A DNA stretch of 64,000 nt from Pseudomonadota bacterium (GCA_963204745.1 CAUJHF010000020.1:162208-226207); one strand, 5' to 3'; counted from the first letter of the stretch, positions 11,666 through 21,176 are shown. Notes: a model not told the origin generated them from the letters alone. Numbers and translations are program-made.

Positions 11666-14600
11666 TCAACTGGCTGCAAGCTTGACTGCCTCATCGATAT
11701 CCACCGCTACCAGACGGGAAACGCCCGGTTCATTCATGGTAACGCCGGTCAACTGCCTGAGCATTTCCATCGTCGTCTTGTTGTGCGTAATCACGATGAA
11801 CTGCACGGTACCGGACATTTCGCGAACGATATCGCAGAAGCGATTTACGTTGGCCTCGTCCAGCGGCGCATCGACCTCATCCAGCAGGCAGAACGGCGCC
11901 GGATTCAACTCGAAAATCGAGAAGATAAGCGACACCGCAGTCAGCGCCTTTTCACCGCCGGAGAGCAGGTGAATATGGCTGTTGCGCTTGCCCGGCGGTC
12001 GGGCCATGACGGTCACACCCGAACTGAGCAGGTCGTCCCCATCCAGACTGAGATAGGCGTGCCCGCCGCCGAAGAGACGGGGGAACAGCCGCTTCAGACC
12101 AGTATTGATGTTGTCAAAAGTCTCCTGAAACCGGGTCCGGGTTTCACGGTCTATACGCCGGATGGCATGCTCAAGTGTCTCGAGCGCAGCGCTGAGGTCG
12201 GCATGCTGTGAATCCAGATAGGTTTTACGCTCAGACTGTTCGGAAAACTCACTGATAGCGGCGAGATTGATGGGCCCGAGCCGCTCTACAGACGCACGAA
12301 CCGCCTGCAATCGCTGATCCCACTCCCCGGCATCAGCATTCTCCGGAAGCTGGCCCTCCATATCGGCCATCGCAATTCCGGTCGCAGCAAAGCGCTCAGC
12401 AAGTGTTTCGCGGCGCACTTCCAGTTCGCGGACACTGACGCGGAGACCCTCAACCAGCTCGCGAGATACCTCAACCTGTTTTTCCAGTTCATGTCTGCGC
12501 AGTTCGGCTGTCTTGACCTCGGACTCAACGGCTGACAGCTCGTCCCGCTGCTGGTTGAGCTCTTGCTGGATCTCAAGTTGACGCACCAGATACCCGTCCA
12601 GCTCCTGCTGGAACTCCTGCAGTGGAGCCTCGCTCGCACTGATGTTTTCATTCAGCATCGCCATCCGCTGATCGAGTTGACGTTGCTGGGCAACCAGTCG
12701 CTCGAGGGCTGCAATCGCAGCACCGTGAGCTGTTCTGCGACCTTCATAGTCGATCTGGATTTGCGCAACCGCAGCGCGGCGATCTTCAGTCCGCTCCCGG
12801 AGACTATTGTAGGCAAGCAGCAAGTCATCCTGTTCCTGCCGCAAGGCCGGCCGACGTTCCTCGAGTGCAGCAAGCGCTGCTTCCGCGGCGACAAGTCGCT
12901 CACGAGCCCCGTCGATCGCGGCGCCGACAGAAACCAGCTCGTCCTGTACCGTGCTGCTGTCCTGCTGCAGGGTCTCCAGTCTCTGGCGTGCGCGGTCAAG
13001 CTCAGTCTGCAGCCCGGCAACGAACGCTGTAGCCTCAAGACTCTGACGATTTGCCTCAGTCAGCCGGCTCTGTGCCTCCAGCCGCTGCCGCTCAAGTCTT
13101 TCGATTTCCTGGCGCAGCTCGATCCGGTTACCGGAAAGCAATTCTGCACGCACTTCATGCTCAGCTACCGCATCGGACAGAGCACGAATCTCCTGCTCAC
13201 GCGCCATCATGCCAACATGACGCTGCCCGCGACTGATACGCACCCAGTGCGCACCAAGCCATACACCATCGGGGGTAATAACAGATTCGCCGGATTTCAG
13301 CGCCCCACGAAGCTGCAGCGCTTCATCCAGGGTATTCGCACAGCGCACCGCCGACAGCACTCGCTGCAACTCACCCGCATTCGTGACACAGGCCGCCAGG
13401 GTTCCTGAGGTGGCTCCCGCATCGCCGTCCGGAGACCTTGAATCCAGCAGCACCAGACTCGTGTCCGGCAAGGCTGACAAGTGCCGGGCTGAGTCCTCTA
13501 CACAGATTGCCTGGAGAAAATCTCCCAGCACGGTCTCGATCGCACGCGTCCATCGGTCTTCGGCGACGAGTTCCTGAACCAACCGGCGTCGGCGCGCAAG
13601 CCCGGTACTGGCAAGCCACTCGCCCAGCACCGCTTCCTCGTTACCAAAAGCCGTGTTCTGGATTGCGCGCAAGGTGTCCAGGCGCCCACGCCGCGACTCC
13701 AGCTCACCGCGAAGCTGCAGGACATCCGCTCCCAGCTGCCGCTCTGCCTCGCGCTGCGCCACGAGCCGGCGCTCCACCTCTTCCAGATTGCGGGTCTCGG
13801 ACTCAAGACTTGCCAGCGTATCCGCCTGATTCTGCAACAGCACCTGCAGCCTGGCTTCCAGATCAACTACAGAAATCGATGATCTTTCGCCCTCTACCGA
13901 ATCCAGCTGCCGGGACAGACGGTCGCGATGCGCACCGATGTGCTCAAGCCGCGTCTGCTCAAGTTGGCGGAGCTGCTGCTGCTCTTTTACGTCAAGATTG
14001 AAGCCGTGCCAGCGCTGTTGCCAGTCTGTCAGCGCAGCCTCACTGCTACGCAGTTCCTCGCCTGCCTGTTCGGCTTCGTAGCGGACTGCTTCAAGCCGCG
14101 GCTCAAAATCAGCAAGCTCAAGATCAAGGCCTTCTACCAGAGCCGTGTCGCGCCCGACCTCTGTGTTGATGCTCTCCAGTTCGGTCTGCGCACCGACTAG
14201 TTCCCTCAACTGGCGTTCCCGCGATTCACGGCCATGTGCAATCGTCTGTTCGAGCCGCGCAATCTCGCCCTGCACCGAATAGTAGTTTGCCTGGACCGCA
14301 GTAAACCGGTCGCTTACCTCGACGTGCCGCGCCCGCGCCCGCTCGATATCCGCCTCTACCTGGCGCTGCCCTGCGATCGCCGCCTCCAGCCCGGTCTGTC
14401 GCGCGGACAGCTCACCTCGCTGTGCACCCAGGCCCTGATCGAGTTCAGCGAGGCGCATCGAGAGCAGTTCTGCTTCAAGCTGCCGCTCCTGCTGCTTCAG
14501 AGTCTTGTAACGTTCAGCCACCTGTGCCTGTCGCTGCAGGTGCCTGATCTGCTTCTCGACCTCGGTACGCAGGTCTGCAAGGCGCGCCAGATTTTCACGC

Positions 14601-15160
14601 GTATTGTGGATACGGGTTTCCGTCTCCCGACGCCGCTCCTTGTACTTGGATATCCCCGCTGCTTCCTCAATGTAGCTGCGCATTTCCTCCGGCTTCGCAT
14701 CGACAAGGCGGGACACCATGCCCTGCTCGATGATGGCGTAGCTGCGCGGCCCGAGACCGGTACCCATGAAAAGGCTGGTGATATCCTTGCGCCGGCATCG
14801 CGTATTGTTCAGAAAGTACTGCGATATGCCGTCACGACTGACCATGCGGCGGATCGAGATCTCTGCATAACTTGCGTATTGACCGCCAAGCGCACCGTCG
14901 GAGTTATCGAAGAACAGTTCGATGGATGCTGAACCGACCGGCTTCCGTGAGTTTGACCCGCTGAATATGACGTCCTCCATGGAGTCGCCACGCAGGTGCC
15001 GGGCGGAAGTCTCACCCATGACCCAGCGGATCGCATCGATGACGTTCGACTTCCCGCAGCCATTCGGGCCGACTACACCGACCAGATTACTGGGAAAGTG
15101 AACCGTGGTCGGGTCCACAAAGGACTTAAAACCCGCAAGCTTTATCTTGCTGAGTCGCAT
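11666..15160 (-). CDS. smc: Chromosome segregation protein SMC, 1164 aa
   Basis: Condensin ATPase that compacts and segregates the chromosome, normally with ScpA and ScpB (not in this window). Walker A (GPNGCGKSNVID, residues 31-42) is at the N-terminus. Long coiled coils flank a hinge near residues 510-650, and the C-terminus has the ABC signature LLSGGEKALTA and Walker B CLLDEVDAPLDEANV. Length and architecture match the family. The presence of SMC rather than MukB argues against Enterobacterales. The start is the ATG at 15158-15160; the upstream ribosome site is weak. Confidence 0.97.
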   Translation of the reverse strand: MRLSKIKLAGFKSFVDPTTVHFPSNLVGVVGPNGCGKSNVIDAIRWVMGETSARHLRGDSMEDVIFSGSNSRKPVGSASIELFFDNSDGALGGQYASYAEISIRRMVSRDGISQYFLNNTRCRRKDITSLFMGTGLGPRSYAIIEQGMVSRLVDAKPEEMRSYIEEAAGISKYKERRRETETRIHNTRENLARLADLRTEVEKQIRHLQRQAQVAERYKTLKQQERQLEAELLSMRLAELDQGLGAQRGELSARQTGLEAAIAGQRQVEADIERARARHVEVSDRFTAVQANYYSVQGEIARLEQTIAHGRESRERQLRELVGAQTELESINTEVGRDTALVEGLDLELADFEPRLEAVRYEAEQAGEELRSSEAALTDWQQRWHGFNLDVKEQQQLRQLEQTRLEHIGAHRDRLSRQLDSVEGERSSISVVDLEARLQVLLQNQADTLASLESETRNLEEVERRLVAQREAERQLGADVLQLRGELESRRGRLDTLRAIQNTAFGNEEAVLGEWLASTGLARRRRLVQELVAEDRWTRAIETVLGDFLQAICVEDSARHLSALPDTSLVLLDSRSPDGDAGATSGTLAACVTNAGELQRVLSAVRCANTLDEALQLRGALKSGESVITPDGVWLGAHWVRISRGQRHVGMMAREQEIRALSDAVAEHEVRAELLSGNRIELRQEIERLERQRLEAQSRLTEANRQSLEATAFVAGLQTELDRARQRLETLQQDSSTVQDELVSVGAAIDGARERLVAAEAALAALEERRPALRQEQDDLLLAYNSLRERTEDRRAAVAQIQIDYEGRRTAHGAAIAALERLVAQQRQLDQRMAMLNENISASEAPLQEFQQELDGYLVRQLEIQQELNQQRDELSAVESEVKTAELRRHELEKQVEVSRELVEGLRVSVRELEVRRETLAERFAATGIAMADMEGQLPENADAGEWDQRLQAVRASVERLGPINLAAISEFSEQSERKTYLDSQHADLSAALETLEHAIRRIDRETRTRFQETFDNINTGLKRLFPRLFGGGHAYLSLDGDDLLSSGVTVMARPPGKRNSHIHLLSGGEKALTAVSLIFSIFELNPAPFCLLDEVDAPLDEANVNRFCDIVREMSGTVQFIVITHNKTTMEMLRQLTGVTMNEPGVSRLVAVDIDEAVKLAAS

Positions 15161-15224
15161 AATTTCAGACGCCCAGGATGAGTAACAACACTAACGGGTG
15201 CGGCAGACCTAGTGTAAATTAAAT

Positions 15225-15250
15225 CCCGGCCTTGCACACCCAAAGCCGGG
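15225..15250 (+). promoter_or_regulatory. Small hairpin in the queF leader
   Basis: CCCGGC (15225-15230) and GCCGGG (15245-15250) form a 6-bp stem with a 14-base loop, about 45 bases upstream of the chosen queF GTG. No preQ1 riboswitch consensus is visible around it. Function is unknown. Confidence 0.25.
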
Positions 15251-15294
15251 AGATCAGCGATCATCTACAAGCACATACAAACGAGCCAGCTATT

Positions 15295-15711
15295 GTGAAC
15301 AGCAACGATCCGAATCAGCCTGTACTGGAGACCTTCCAGAACCCGGAAACCGCGAGACCCTACACTATTCGCATGCGCCTTCCGGAATTTACCTGCCTCT
15401 GTCCGCGCACGGGGCAGCCGGATTTCGCTGTTCTTTATCTGGAGTACATTCCTGATAAGCTGTGTATCGAACTGAAGTCCCTGAAAAACTACATCTGGTC
15501 TTTCCGTGACCGGGGTGTTTTTCACGAGGCGGTGACCAACCATATCCTGAATGAACTGGTAAGCGCGGTGGCGCCCCAATTCATGCGCCTGAGCGCAGAT
15601 TTCAATGTCCGGGGCGGGATTTATACATCGGTCGTCGCCGAACACCGGCAGACCGGCTGGCAAGCCGAGGTACCGGTCCAGCTGCCGACACGCGAAACAG
15701 ATCAAGTGTAG
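15295..15711 (+). CDS. queF: NADPH-dependent preQ0 (7-cyano-7-deazaguanine) reductase, short type, 138 aa
   Basis: Reduces the nitrile preQ0 to preQ1 in queuosine tRNA modification; a tunnel-fold enzyme. The QueF motif [20 protein letters not shown] is present with the catalytic cysteine in [15 protein letters not shown]. Length matches the unimodular, Bacillus-like subfamily rather than the long E. coli type. The frame is open from TTG 15232, but the GTG at 15295 gives the usual N-terminus; ribosome sites are weak at both. It is divergent from smc and the first gene of a short plus-strand run. Confidence 0.92.
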   Translation: MNSNDPNQPVLETFQNPETARPYTIRMRLPEFTCLCPRTGQPDFAVLYLEYIPDKLCIELKSLKNYIWSFRDRGVFHEAVTNHILNELVSAVAPQFMRLSADFNVRGGIYTSVVAEHRQTGWQAEVPVQLPTRETDQV

Positions 15712-15755
15712 CTACCAGCACCCCGGGCGGCTCGGTCAGGGAACCCGCTACGGGT

Positions 15756-15784
15756 CTTTGCGCCCAGCCCGGGCTATGTATAAT
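15756..15784 (+). promoter_or_regulatory. Candidate sigma-70 promoter of dksA with GC-rich discriminator
   Basis: A perfect TATAAT (15779-15784) is preceded by a TTTGCG/TTGCGC-like -35 at 15757-15763 with 15-16 bases of spacing. It is followed at once by TCGGCGG, a GC-rich discriminator of the kind found at promoters repressed by ppGpp and DksA. It lies 34 bases upstream of the dksA start, so DksA may repress its own gene. Confidence 0.55.
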
Positions 15785-15818
15785 TCGGCGGTTTACCGAG
15801 CCCTTTGGGATTTATTAC

Positions 15819-16607
15819 ATGCCTGCAGCAAAGCGACCGGCCCGCAAAGCCAAGCCTTCCGCAAAGACCAAAACAGCCTCTGCTACCGCCAAAACACGTA
15901 GCGGCGCCCGCAGGACTGGCGTCAAGGCGGCAGCGGCAGCCAGAGTCAAGGCCAAGCCGGCAGCAAAAACAGCCGCAAAATCGGCCGCAAAGCCCGCGAA
16001 AAAGAAAGCCGCTGCGAAGCCGGCCAAACGCGCCGCGACCGGCCGGGTGTCCGCAAAAAGCGGACCCAGGACCGCGGCGCGACCTTCAGCCGGAACCACC
16101 CCACACAAGGTGGCCAGCAAGGGACGCACAAAGCCATCGGCGCTGAAGTCCGAGACTTACGAATACGACCCGAATGCCTTGATTCATGGAATCCGGCCTT
16201 ATAAGCCCAAGGCCAGCGAGAGCTACATGAACGATGCCCAGCTTGAACACTTCCGCGAGGTCCTTTTGGCCTGGAAGCGGGAACTGATGGAGGAGGTAGA
16301 TCGCACCGTTCACCATATGCAGGATGAGGCCAGCAATTTTCCTGATCCGAATGACCGGGCCACGCAGGAATCCGAGTTCGGACTGGAACTGCGCACCAGG
16401 GACCGCGAACGCAAGCTCCTGAAGAAGATCGCGTCGGCACTGGCACGTATCGATGACAAGAGTTATGGATATTGTGAAGAGACGGGCGAGGAAATCGGCC
16501 TGAAGCGCTTGGAGGCCCGCCCGGTCGCAACCTTGTGCCTTGAGGCTCAGGAACGGCGGGAACTTGCCGAACGACAATATGGCGAGCGCGATGACCGGCA
16601 CCGGTAA
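15819..16607 (+). CDS. dksA: DksA-type RNA polymerase-binding regulator with a Lys/Ala-rich N-terminal extension, 262 aa
   Basis: DksA enters the RNA polymerase secondary channel and, with ppGpp, adjusts rRNA and amino-acid promoters. Residues about 115-262 align with E. coli DksA, including the coiled-coil tip (NFPDPNDRA) and the GYCEETGEEIGLKRLEARP globular part. Two features differ. Residues 1-115 are a low-complexity Ala/Lys/Pro/Arg tail resembling eukaryotic histone H1 or AlgP. Only two of the four zinc cysteines remain: Cys219 and Cys240 are present, and the other positions are Thr222 and Ala243, as in two-cysteine DksA paralogs. The start ATG at 15819 follows GGGA. Promoter described separately. 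Confidence 0.93.
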   Translation: MPAAKRPARKAKPSAKTKTASATAKTRSGARRTGVKAAAAARVKAKPAAKTAAKSAAKPAKKKAAAKPAKRAATGRVSAKSGPRTAARPSAGTTPHKVASKGRTKPSALKSETYEYDPNALIHGIRPYKPKASESYMNDAQLEHFREVLLAWKRELMEEVDRTVHHMQDEASNFPDPNDRATQESEFGLELRTRDRERKLLKKIASALARIDDKSYGYCEETGEEIGLKRLEARPVATLCLEAQERRELAERQYGERDDRHR

Positions 16608-16717
16608 AAGTCGAGAAACAGCCTGTAAGCTGATGATTTCCAGACGATAATAAAATAAAAACAAGCACGCCGATTCAGTTGAGCTGCAGCGCGAACTAAA
16701 TTCGACTGGAACAGGTC

Positions 16718-16744
16718 TATAAGTGGTAGTTGGAACTGTCCAAC
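16718..16744 (+). promoter_or_regulatory. Candidate phaR promoter -10 and overlapping operator-like inverted repeat
   Basis: TATAAG (16718-16723) looks like a -10 box, and the predicted start of transcription falls in a perfect inverted repeat GTTGGA-ACTG-TCCAAC (16729-16744), 50 bases before the phaR ATG. A GCTGCAGC palindrome (16683-16690) lies further upstream. No good -35 is visible. Known PhaR proteins repress their own gene, so these repeats are candidate binding sites by inference. Confidence 0.35.
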
Positions 16745-16794
16745 ATGGGATGACTGGCGTAAAGCCTGTCCCTGAAACCACGGAGGGACCTACG

Positions 16795-17181
16795 ATGGGC
16801 GAGCAGAGACTGATTCGAAAATACGTTAATCGCCGACTCTACGACACGACTCAAAGCCGCTACGTAAATCTGGACGATCTGCGGGAGCTGATTACCAAAG
16901 GCTCCCAGGTCAAGGTCGTCGAACAGGCCACAGGTGCCGATATCACCACGCCCGTGCTGCTGCAGATCATCGCTGAAACCCAGCGTGGCAATACCCCTTT
17001 GCTGTCGGCTGAGTTTCTGGCCACCATGATCAGGCTCGGCGCACTGGATCGTGATCCGGAACTTCCTGCCCGTCTTGACCGTGCGCTGAAGAACCTGCTG
17101 GACAAGCAATCGCCTGTCGCGGCCGGCTCCGGAAGCAGCGGAAATGCATCAATGGCGGCTACAGCGGGTTACACCGTCTGA
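16795..17181 (+). CDS. phaR: Polyhydroxyalkanoate synthesis repressor PhaR-like regulator, 128 aa
   Basis: DNA-binding regulator that senses PHA and controls phasin and its own expression in PHA-storing bacteria. The N-terminal PHB/PHA accumulation DNA-binding domain (RLIRKYVNRRLYDTTQSRYVNLDDL, shown in part by YVNRRLYD) is followed by a short PHB_acc region ending near residue 100. The frame is open from 16723, but the ATG at 16795 has an excellent GGAGG at the right spacing and starts directly at MGEQRLIRK. No PHA synthase or phasin gene lies in the window, so the PHA role rests on family membership. Confidence 0.88.
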   Translation: MGEQRLIRKYVNRRLYDTTQSRYVNLDDLRELITKGSQVKVVEQATGADITTPVLLQIIAETQRGNTPLLSAEFLATMIRLGALDRDPELPARLDRALKNLLDKQSPVAAGSGSSGNASMAATAGYTV

Positions 17182-17225
17182 GCCGCCACCGATAGCGGCA
17201 GCTTTGTGAGGGAAGAGGCTGGACG

Positions 17226-19307
17226 TCAGGCGGCGTCCAGTCCCCGCATGCTCAGGCGAACCCTGCCCTGCCGGTCGACTTCAAGCACCTTGACGCGTAC
17301 GACATCGCCTTCGTTCAGCTTGTCGCCGACACGCTCTACGCGTTCATCCGAAATTTGCGAGATATGGACCAGGCCGTCCCGGCCCGGGAGAATCGTGACG
17401 AAGGCGCCAAAGTCCATCAACCTGGCGACTTTACCCTCGTAGATCCGGCCGACCTCGACATCTGCAGTTATCAGTTCAATGCGCTGTTTGGCCTCACGTC
17501 CGGCGGCAGCCTGAACCGAGGCGATCTTTACCGTACCATCGTTGTCGATATCGATGGTTGCGCCGGTTTCCTCAGTGATCGCGCGGATAACCGAGCCGCC
17601 CTTCCCGATCACATCCCGGATTTTTTCCGGATCAATCCGCATCATGATGATGGTCGGCGCCCAGTCAGACATCTGCTGACGGTGTGACGACAGAACGCTG
17701 TTCATCTGCTCGAGAATGTACAGGCGGCCTTCGCGCGCCTGCGCAAGTGCATCCTGCATGATTTCGCGCGTAATGCCATCAATCTTGATGTCCATCTGCA
17801 GTGCTGTCACGCCGGTGGCGCTGCCTGCAACCTTGAAGTCCATGTCACCCAGATGATCTTCATCACCCAGAATATCGGTGAGCACCTGATAACGGTCCTC
17901 GTCCTTGATAAGGCCCATGGCGACACCAGCAACAGGAGCCGCCAGCGGAACACCTGCATCCATCAGGGCAAGGCTGGTACCGCAAACGGTAGCCATTGAA
18001 CTGGAGCCGTTTGATTCGGTGATTTCTGAAACCACGCGCACCACGTAGGGGAATGTCTGCATATCCGGCAGCACGGCCTGGATACCGCGCCTGGCGAGAC
18101 GCCCATGACCGATTTCGCGCCGCTTGGGAGACCCGACGCGGCCCGTTTCATTCACGCTATAGGGAGGAAAGTTGTAGTGCAACATGAAACGGTCGCGGTA
18201 CTCGCCGGTAATGGCATCGATGATCTGGGCGTCGCGGTCCGTACCCAGCGTGGCGACAACCAGCGCCTGTGTCTCACCGCGGGTAAACAACGCAGAGCCA
18301 TGTGTCCTGGGGAGAACACCTGTTCGCACGGCAATGGGCCGAACTGTACGGGTGTCGCGACCGTCGATACGCGGCTGACCCGCGAGAATCTGCCCCCTCA
18401 CAATCTTCTTCTCAAGCCGCGAAAGTTCAGCAACGATAGCGTCCTTGGTCGGACCCCCATCCACAAGCAGCGCCGCAATCGTCTGCTCCTTGATCTTGCC
18501 TACTTCTGCAGTACGGAGCTGCTTGTCCTGGACCTTGTATGCTGCGGAAAACTGCTCGCCAACCGCCGCTGCCACCGCGGCAGCCAGGTTGGGGTCACCG
18601 GCCGGTGGCTGCCAGTCCCAGACCGGCTTGCCCGCTTCAGCAGCGAGCTCTCGAATTGCCTCGATAGCGACCTGCATCTGTGCATGTCCAAACATTACCG
18701 CATCGAGCATGACGGTTTCGGAGAGCTGCTGGGCAGATGATTCCACCATCAGCACTGCTTTCGATGTTCCGGCAACAACGAGGTCGAGCTTCGATGTGGC
18801 CAGCTGCGCGGCCGAAGGATTCAGGACGAATTTTTCATCGACGTATCCGACCCGTGCCGCACCAATTGGACCGAGAAACGGTGCGCCGGTGAGCGCAACT
18901 GCAGCCGAGGCACCAAGCATCGCAGGGATGTCGGAATCGATCTGGGGATCCACCGACACAACGGTGGCGATCACCTGTACTTCGTTGAGGAACCCCTTGG
19001 GAAACAGCGGGCGGAGCGGTCGGTCAATCAGGCGGCAGACCAGGGTTTCCTTCTCGCTTGGCCGTCCTTCACGACGGAAAAAGCCGCCAGGGATACGACC
19101 GGCTGCAAAGGTCTTTTCCTGATAATCGATAGTCAGCGGAAAGAAGTCCCGGCCCGGCGACGCTTCCTTTTTTGCGACCGCTGTAACCAGCACGATGGTA
19201 TCGCCCATGCTGACGACCACAGCACCACCGGCCTGCCTGGCGATTTCGCCGGTCTCGATGCTTACCTGATGTTCGCCGTAGGGAAAAGACTTCTTGACTA
19301 TAGCCAC
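17226..19307 (-). CDS. pnp: Polyribonucleotide nucleotidyltransferase (PNPase), 693 aa
   Basis: Trimeric 3'-5' phosphorolytic exoribonuclease that degrades mRNA, often within the degradosome. Two RNase PH domains flank a helical linker; the second contains the catalytic region [18 protein letters not shown] with [21 protein letters not shown] domain ([20 protein letters not shown]) and an S1 domain ([30 protein letters not shown]) follow. The GTG start at 19305-19307 follows GAGGA. It is last in the rimP-to-pnp operon, and a stable stem-loop precedes it at 19348-19378. Confidence 0.97.
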   Translation of the reverse strand: MAIVKKSFPYGEHQVSIETGEIARQAGGAVVVSMGDTIVLVTAVAKKEASPGRDFFPLTIDYQEKTFAAGRIPGGFFRREGRPSEKETLVCRLIDRPLRPLFPKGFLNEVQVIATVVSVDPQIDSDIPAMLGASAAVALTGAPFLGPIGAARVGYVDEKFVLNPSAAQLATSKLDLVVAGTSKAVLMVESSAQQLSETVMLDAVMFGHAQMQVAIEAIRELAAEAGKPVWDWQPPAGDPNLAAAVAAAVGEQFSAAYKVQDKQLRTAEVGKIKEQTIAALLVDGGPTKDAIVAELSRLEKKIVRGQILAGQPRIDGRDTRTVRPIAVRTGVLPRTHGSALFTRGETQALVVATLGTDRDAQIIDAITGEYRDRFMLHYNFPPYSVNETGRVGSPKRREIGHGRLARRGIQAVLPDMQTFPYVVRVVSEITESNGSSSMATVCGTSLALMDAGVPLAAPVAGVAMGLIKDEDRYQVLTDILGDEDHLGDMDFKVAGSATGVTALQMDIKIDGITREIMQDALAQAREGRLYILEQMNSVLSSHRQQMSDWAPTIIMMRIDPEKIRDVIGKGGSVIRAITEETGATIDIDNDGTVKIASVQAAAGREAKQRIELITADVEVGRIYEGKVARLMDFGAFVTILPGRDGLVHISQISDERVERVGDKLNEGDVVRVKVLEVDRQGRVRLSMRGLDAA

Positions 19308-19347
19308 AATGAATTCCTCAAATTTTCTGGCAAGGCAATGGAGAGAG

Positions 19348-19378
19348 GGACCAGTCGCCGTTCAGGGCTGACTGGTCC
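19348..19378 (-). promoter_or_regulatory. Stem-loop in the rpsO-pnp intercistronic region (pnp leader)
   Basis: GGACCAGTC (19348-19356) pairs perfectly with GACTGGTCC (19370-19378), with extra GCC/GGC pairing inside. No U-tract follows on the minus strand, so it is not an intrinsic terminator. In E. coli the equivalent stem-loop is cut by RNase III and mediates PNPase autoregulation; the same role is inferred from position. Confidence 0.65.
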
Positions 19379-19415
19379 AATAAAATCCGGAGCGGTACGT
19401 GAACCCGACGCCCGA

Positions 19416-19685
19416 CTAACGACGCAGACCAAGCTTCTCGATCAGGCTCTTGTAGCGTGCGACATCCGTCGAACGCAGATAATCCAGCAGCTTGCGCCGC
19501 TGATTAACAAGACGAAGCAGACCCTGACGGGAATGATGGTCTTTCTGGTGGCGGGTAAAGTGATCAGTCAACTCTGTGATGCGCGCCGACATCAGTGCAA
19601 CCTGCACCTCAGGCGAACCCGTATCAGCCGCGCCGCGGCGGTACTCACCAACAATCTTGCTCTTCGCTTCAGCCGTGTGGGGCAT
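19416..19685 (-). CDS. rpsO: 30S ribosomal protein S15, 89 aa
   Basis: Primary 16S rRNA-binding protein of the 30S platform. The sequence is a full-length S15 of the standard size, with [42 protein letters not shown] and the usual end. The ATG follows AGGAGAAGG. A -10-like TAGAAT lies at 19741-19746 on the minus strand in the truB-rpsO gap, so it may have its own promoter, as in E. coli, in addition to operon read-through. Confidence 0.98.
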   Translation of the reverse strand: MPHTAEAKSKIVGEYRRGAADTGSPEVQVALMSARITELTDHFTRHQKDHHSRQGLLRLVNQRRKLLDYLRSTDVARYKSLIEKLGLRR

Positions 19686-19758
19686 TCCAGCCTTCTCCTG
19701 TTGCCAAACTTTTATAAATCAGCCCATGTAATCCGGCGCTATTCTAACCATGTATCGG

Positions 19759-20754
19759 TCACAGGGATAGCTGAGTGAGCGGGATATCGCCGCCCTGGGC
19801 AGCTGAGTCATGAGCCAGCAGGCGCCGCGGCAAGAGTCGGCCGTCCGCCATTACCTCGCCCATACCGAAGAAGCTGTCACCGTCCGTATAGAGGCGAGCC
19901 ATGCCGGCGGACAGTCCATTCGGCGCAGCGATCTCACTGCCGCGCAGCAGGAGTCTTGCCTCTTGCGACTTCAGCCTGACCAGCGGCCATTGCCCAACCA
20001 CTTCATCGAGCGGCAGGAGCAGCGCATCCAGCGCTTCTGTCCCTTCCTCTGCGGCGACCATGGTCTGTTCAAGCGTGATCATCGCCGCCTCGTCAAAAGC
20101 ACCGACCGAGGTTCGGCGCAGCTCGATAACATGCGCAAGCGACCCTATTTCTCTGGCAACATCTTCAATTAAAACACGTATATACGTGCCCTTACTGCAG
20201 CGAACTCTAAATAGAGGTGTCACGGGGTCGAAATGCTCGATCTCAAAGCTGTAGATCTCTACCGGTCGCGCCGCACGCTCCACTTCGCGACCCGCCCTTG
20301 CGATTTCGTAGAGGCGCTGCCCATGGTGTTTCAATGCCGAATACATGGGTGGGACCTGCATGATCGGACCGGTTAAACACTGCACCGCTCGCCTGAGCGT
20401 CGCCTCATCGGAAATCCGGATTTCCGTGCTTTCGACAACGGTCCCGTCAGAGTCGGCGGTATCGGTACGGACTCCAAATCGGGCCCGCACGAGATATGTC
20501 TTGTCGGCCCCGAGCAGGTACTGTGAGAACTTCGTCGCCTCACCAAAACACAGCGGCAACATACCGCTTGCTAGCGGATCCAGACTGCCGGTATGACCTG
20601 CCTTGCGCGCTGCGTACAGCCACTTCAGCTTTTGTAGCGCACCATTCGAGGTCACGCCGGACGGCTTGTCCAGCAACAGCAGTCCATCGACTTTCCGGCG
20701 CCCTCTGCCCGACTTTCCTCCACCAGACCGTATTCCCGAACTGGTGCCGGTCAC
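19759..20754 (-). CDS. truB: tRNA pseudouridine(55) synthase TruB, 331 aa
   Basis: Converts U55 of the tRNA T loop to pseudouridine and acts as a tRNA chaperone. The N-terminal catalytic domain starts at GLLLLDKPSGVTSN and carries the catalytic aspartate in HTGSLDPLASGMLP. A C-terminal PUA-like domain covers about residues 250-310. The GTG start overlaps the rbfA stop by four bases (GTGA), showing translational coupling. The first 20 residues are Gly/Ser/Lys-rich and poorly conserved. Confidence 0.96.
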   Translation of the reverse strand: MTGTSSGIRSGGGKSGRGRRKVDGLLLLDKPSGVTSNGALQKLKWLYAARKAGHTGSLDPLASGMLPLCFGEATKFSQYLLGADKTYLVRARFGVRTDTADSDGTVVESTEIRISDEATLRRAVQCLTGPIMQVPPMYSALKHHGQRLYEIARAGREVERAARPVEIYSFEIEHFDPVTPLFRVRCSKGTYIRVLIEDVAREIGSLAHVIELRRTSVGAFDEAAMITLEQTMVAAEEGTEALDALLLPLDEVVGQWPLVRLKSQEARLLLRGSEIAAPNGLSAGMARLYTDGDSFFGMGEVMADGRLLPRRLLAHDSAAQGGDIPLTQLSL

Positions 20755-21176
20755 GTCTTTTCAGCCTTGCCGGACGGTCCTTCAGTCACCTCCGGATTCT
20801 GCCCGGGGGACAGATCCGACTTCGATGTGCCGACCGCTGTATCAATCAGGCGATCAAGTTCCCGGCTCTTTTCACCCAGATCATCAAAGCGAAAACGTAT
20901 CTCCGGAACTGTGCGGGTATTGAGTTCTCGCGCGAGATGCGAACGGAGAAAACCACTCGCCCGGTCAAGACCAGCCTGAAGTTCAGTATTCAGCTGGCCA
21001 TCGCCTTCATAGCTCGTGTAGTAAACCCAGGCGACACCCAGATCACGCGATACCCGCACGTGGGTGATAACGACACCTTCAACGCGCGGATCGCGCAGCT
21101 GGGTGCGGATTACATCAGACAACAGTCGCTGGATCCGTTCCTCAATGCGGCGGCTCCGCTGAAATTCACGGGCCAT
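20751..21176 (-). CDS. rbfA: Ribosome-binding factor A, 141 aa
   Basis: KH-like cold-shock factor needed for maturation of the 16S rRNA 5' end on the 30S subunit. Recognised from QRSRRIEERIQRLLSDVIRTQLRDPR, VTHVRVSRDLGVAWVYYT and VPEIRFRFDDLGEKSRELDRLID. Residues after about 118 are a Ser/Gly/Pro-rich tail not needed for the fold. It sits between infB and truB, as in most proteobacteria. Confidence 0.95.
   Translation of the reverse strand: MAREFQRSRRIEERIQRLLSDVIRTQLRDPRVEGVVITHVRVSRDLGVAWVYYTSYEGDGQLNTELQAGLDRASGFLRSHLARELNTRTVPEIRFRFDDLGEKSRELDRLIDTAVGTSKSDLSPGQNPEVTEGPSGKAEKT

Noticed and set aside
15161..15294. preQ1 riboswitch upstream of queF
   Set aside because: The required pseudoknot sequence pattern is not visible; only a simple hairpin is present.
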